Shown: piece by piece, positions 29,965-30,037 of the stretch
How positions within the stretch are numbered: the first letter of the stretch is position 1
How the letters are laid out: every line of letters starts with the position of its first letter
Virus record (IMG/VR): IMGVR_UViG_3300025127_000168
Coordinates: 1 to 30,037 of that record
From: a virus
Reading direction: 5' to 3' (one strand)
DNA: 30,037 bases
Notes under the pieces: model-generated
What the model saw: only the letters and a program-made list of their open reading frames with translations
The model's database searches: none
What the model was told of the DNA's origin: nothing
Translations under genes and position numbers: made by a program

Positions 29965-29982
29965 GGCGCGTGTTGTCGCGCC
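29965..29982. other. Hairpin 2 upstream of terminase
   Basis: GGCGCG pairs with CGCGCC (6 bp, all G-C) around a 6-nt loop TGTTGT. It is separated from hairpin 1 by 8 nt. No T run on either side. Confidence 0.45.
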
Positions 29983-30001
29983 TAACAATCGCCAAAAGTA
30001 A

Positions 30002-30035
30002 CCCCAAAAAAAAGTTTTTTTATTTTGCCATGGGG
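30002..30035. other. A-tract/T-tract palindrome flanked by CCCC...GGGG
   Basis: Eight A, one G and seven T form a 15-nt palindrome bounded by CCCC on the left and GGGG on the right. Long A/T tracts bend DNA or melt readily. It lies against the window edge, so its context is incomplete. Confidence 0.4.
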
Positions 30036-30037
30036 CT

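Larger units (their letters stand above)
29886..30037. other. Non-coding stretch upstream of the terminase gene
   Basis: About 150 nt without a supported gene on either strand; the longest non-coding stretch in the window. It has an AT-rich 40 nt next to the terminase start, then a GC-rich part with two hairpins (29935-29956 and 29965-29982), then an A/T-tract palindrome near the right edge. In tailed phages such a region often holds the packaging recognition (pac or cos) site or an early regulatory region; which one cannot be told from sequence. Confidence 0.5.

Noticed and set aside
1-30037. Integrase, tRNA, IS element, CRISPR array, lysozyme or polymerase genes
   Set aside because: No supported open frame has the motifs of these, and I saw no tRNA-like cloverleaf or transposase. 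Absence here says nothing about the rest of the phage genome.

Overview
The window is the structural and packaging arm of a tailed double-stranded DNA phage (Caudoviricetes), most likely a short-tailed (podovirus-like) phage of a marine bacterium. This rests on a large terminase, a P22-type portal, a scaffold-like protein, an HK97-fold-type capsid protein, a P22 gp10-like tail stabilisation protein, neck-type proteins, no tape-measure, sheath or baseplate gene, and many small families I associate with uncultured marine phages. Base composition looks moderate (I did not count it), richer in GC than SAR11 phages usually are. A GTA-type three-helix holin hints at an alphaproteobacterial host, but that is inference. 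Every convincing gene lies on the minus strand. Genes are packed with 1-14 nt overlaps (TAATG, TGATG, ATGA junctions) or gaps of a few bases, with AGGAG-type ribosome binding sites. Transcription therefore runs from the right end of the window to the left.

In transcription order: (1) 29.9-25.4 kb: terminase large subunit, a tail-anchored coiled-coil protein, and the portal. Upstream of the terminase lies about 160 bp of hairpin-rich non-coding DNA. (2) 25.4-23.5 kb: about eight small genes. They include a two-helix membrane protein with a perfect EF-hand loop, a GTA-type holin and three tiny overlapping genes of 43-54 codons. (3) 23.6-20.2 kb: a GroES-like co-chaperonin, a scaffold-like protein, a conserved hypothetical, a decoration-like protein and the major capsid protein, closed by a strong intrinsic terminator. 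(4) 20.05-18.0 kb: three virion-type beta proteins, started by a sigma70-like promoter whose -35 box lies inside that terminator. (5) 18.0-16.7 kb: a run of very basic small proteins (DUF6321-like, DUF5872-like, KG-repeat) with a tail-anchored coiled-coil protein among them. (6) 16.7-13.7 kb: a conserved hypothetical and neck or adaptor proteins. (7) 13.7-6.0 kb: a receptor-binding block of five fibre-like proteins with different C-terminal modules (AELN/LDG repeats, a C1q-like head, a carbohydrate-binding-like module, a DYEEGTWTP module, an S74 autoprocessing chaperone), interleaved with small accessory proteins. (8) 6.0-0 kb: gp10-like stabilisation protein, a 79-aa protein, and three large proteins proposed to be internal or ejection proteins, the last running off the window.

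Together these genes would package DNA (terminase, portal), fold and assemble the head (GroES-like protein, scaffold, capsid, decoration), close the neck, add tail and fibres, and eject DNA with internal proteins. Lysis is represented only by the holin and other small membrane proteins. I see no small terminase, endolysin, protease, integrase, polymerase, tRNA, CRISPR array or insertion sequence.

I do not see an unmistakably new system. The observations most worth following are the terminator-embedded promoter with a hairpin leader, the EF-hand membrane protein beside the holin, the cluster of basic mini-proteins, and the beta-module shared between two tail proteins.
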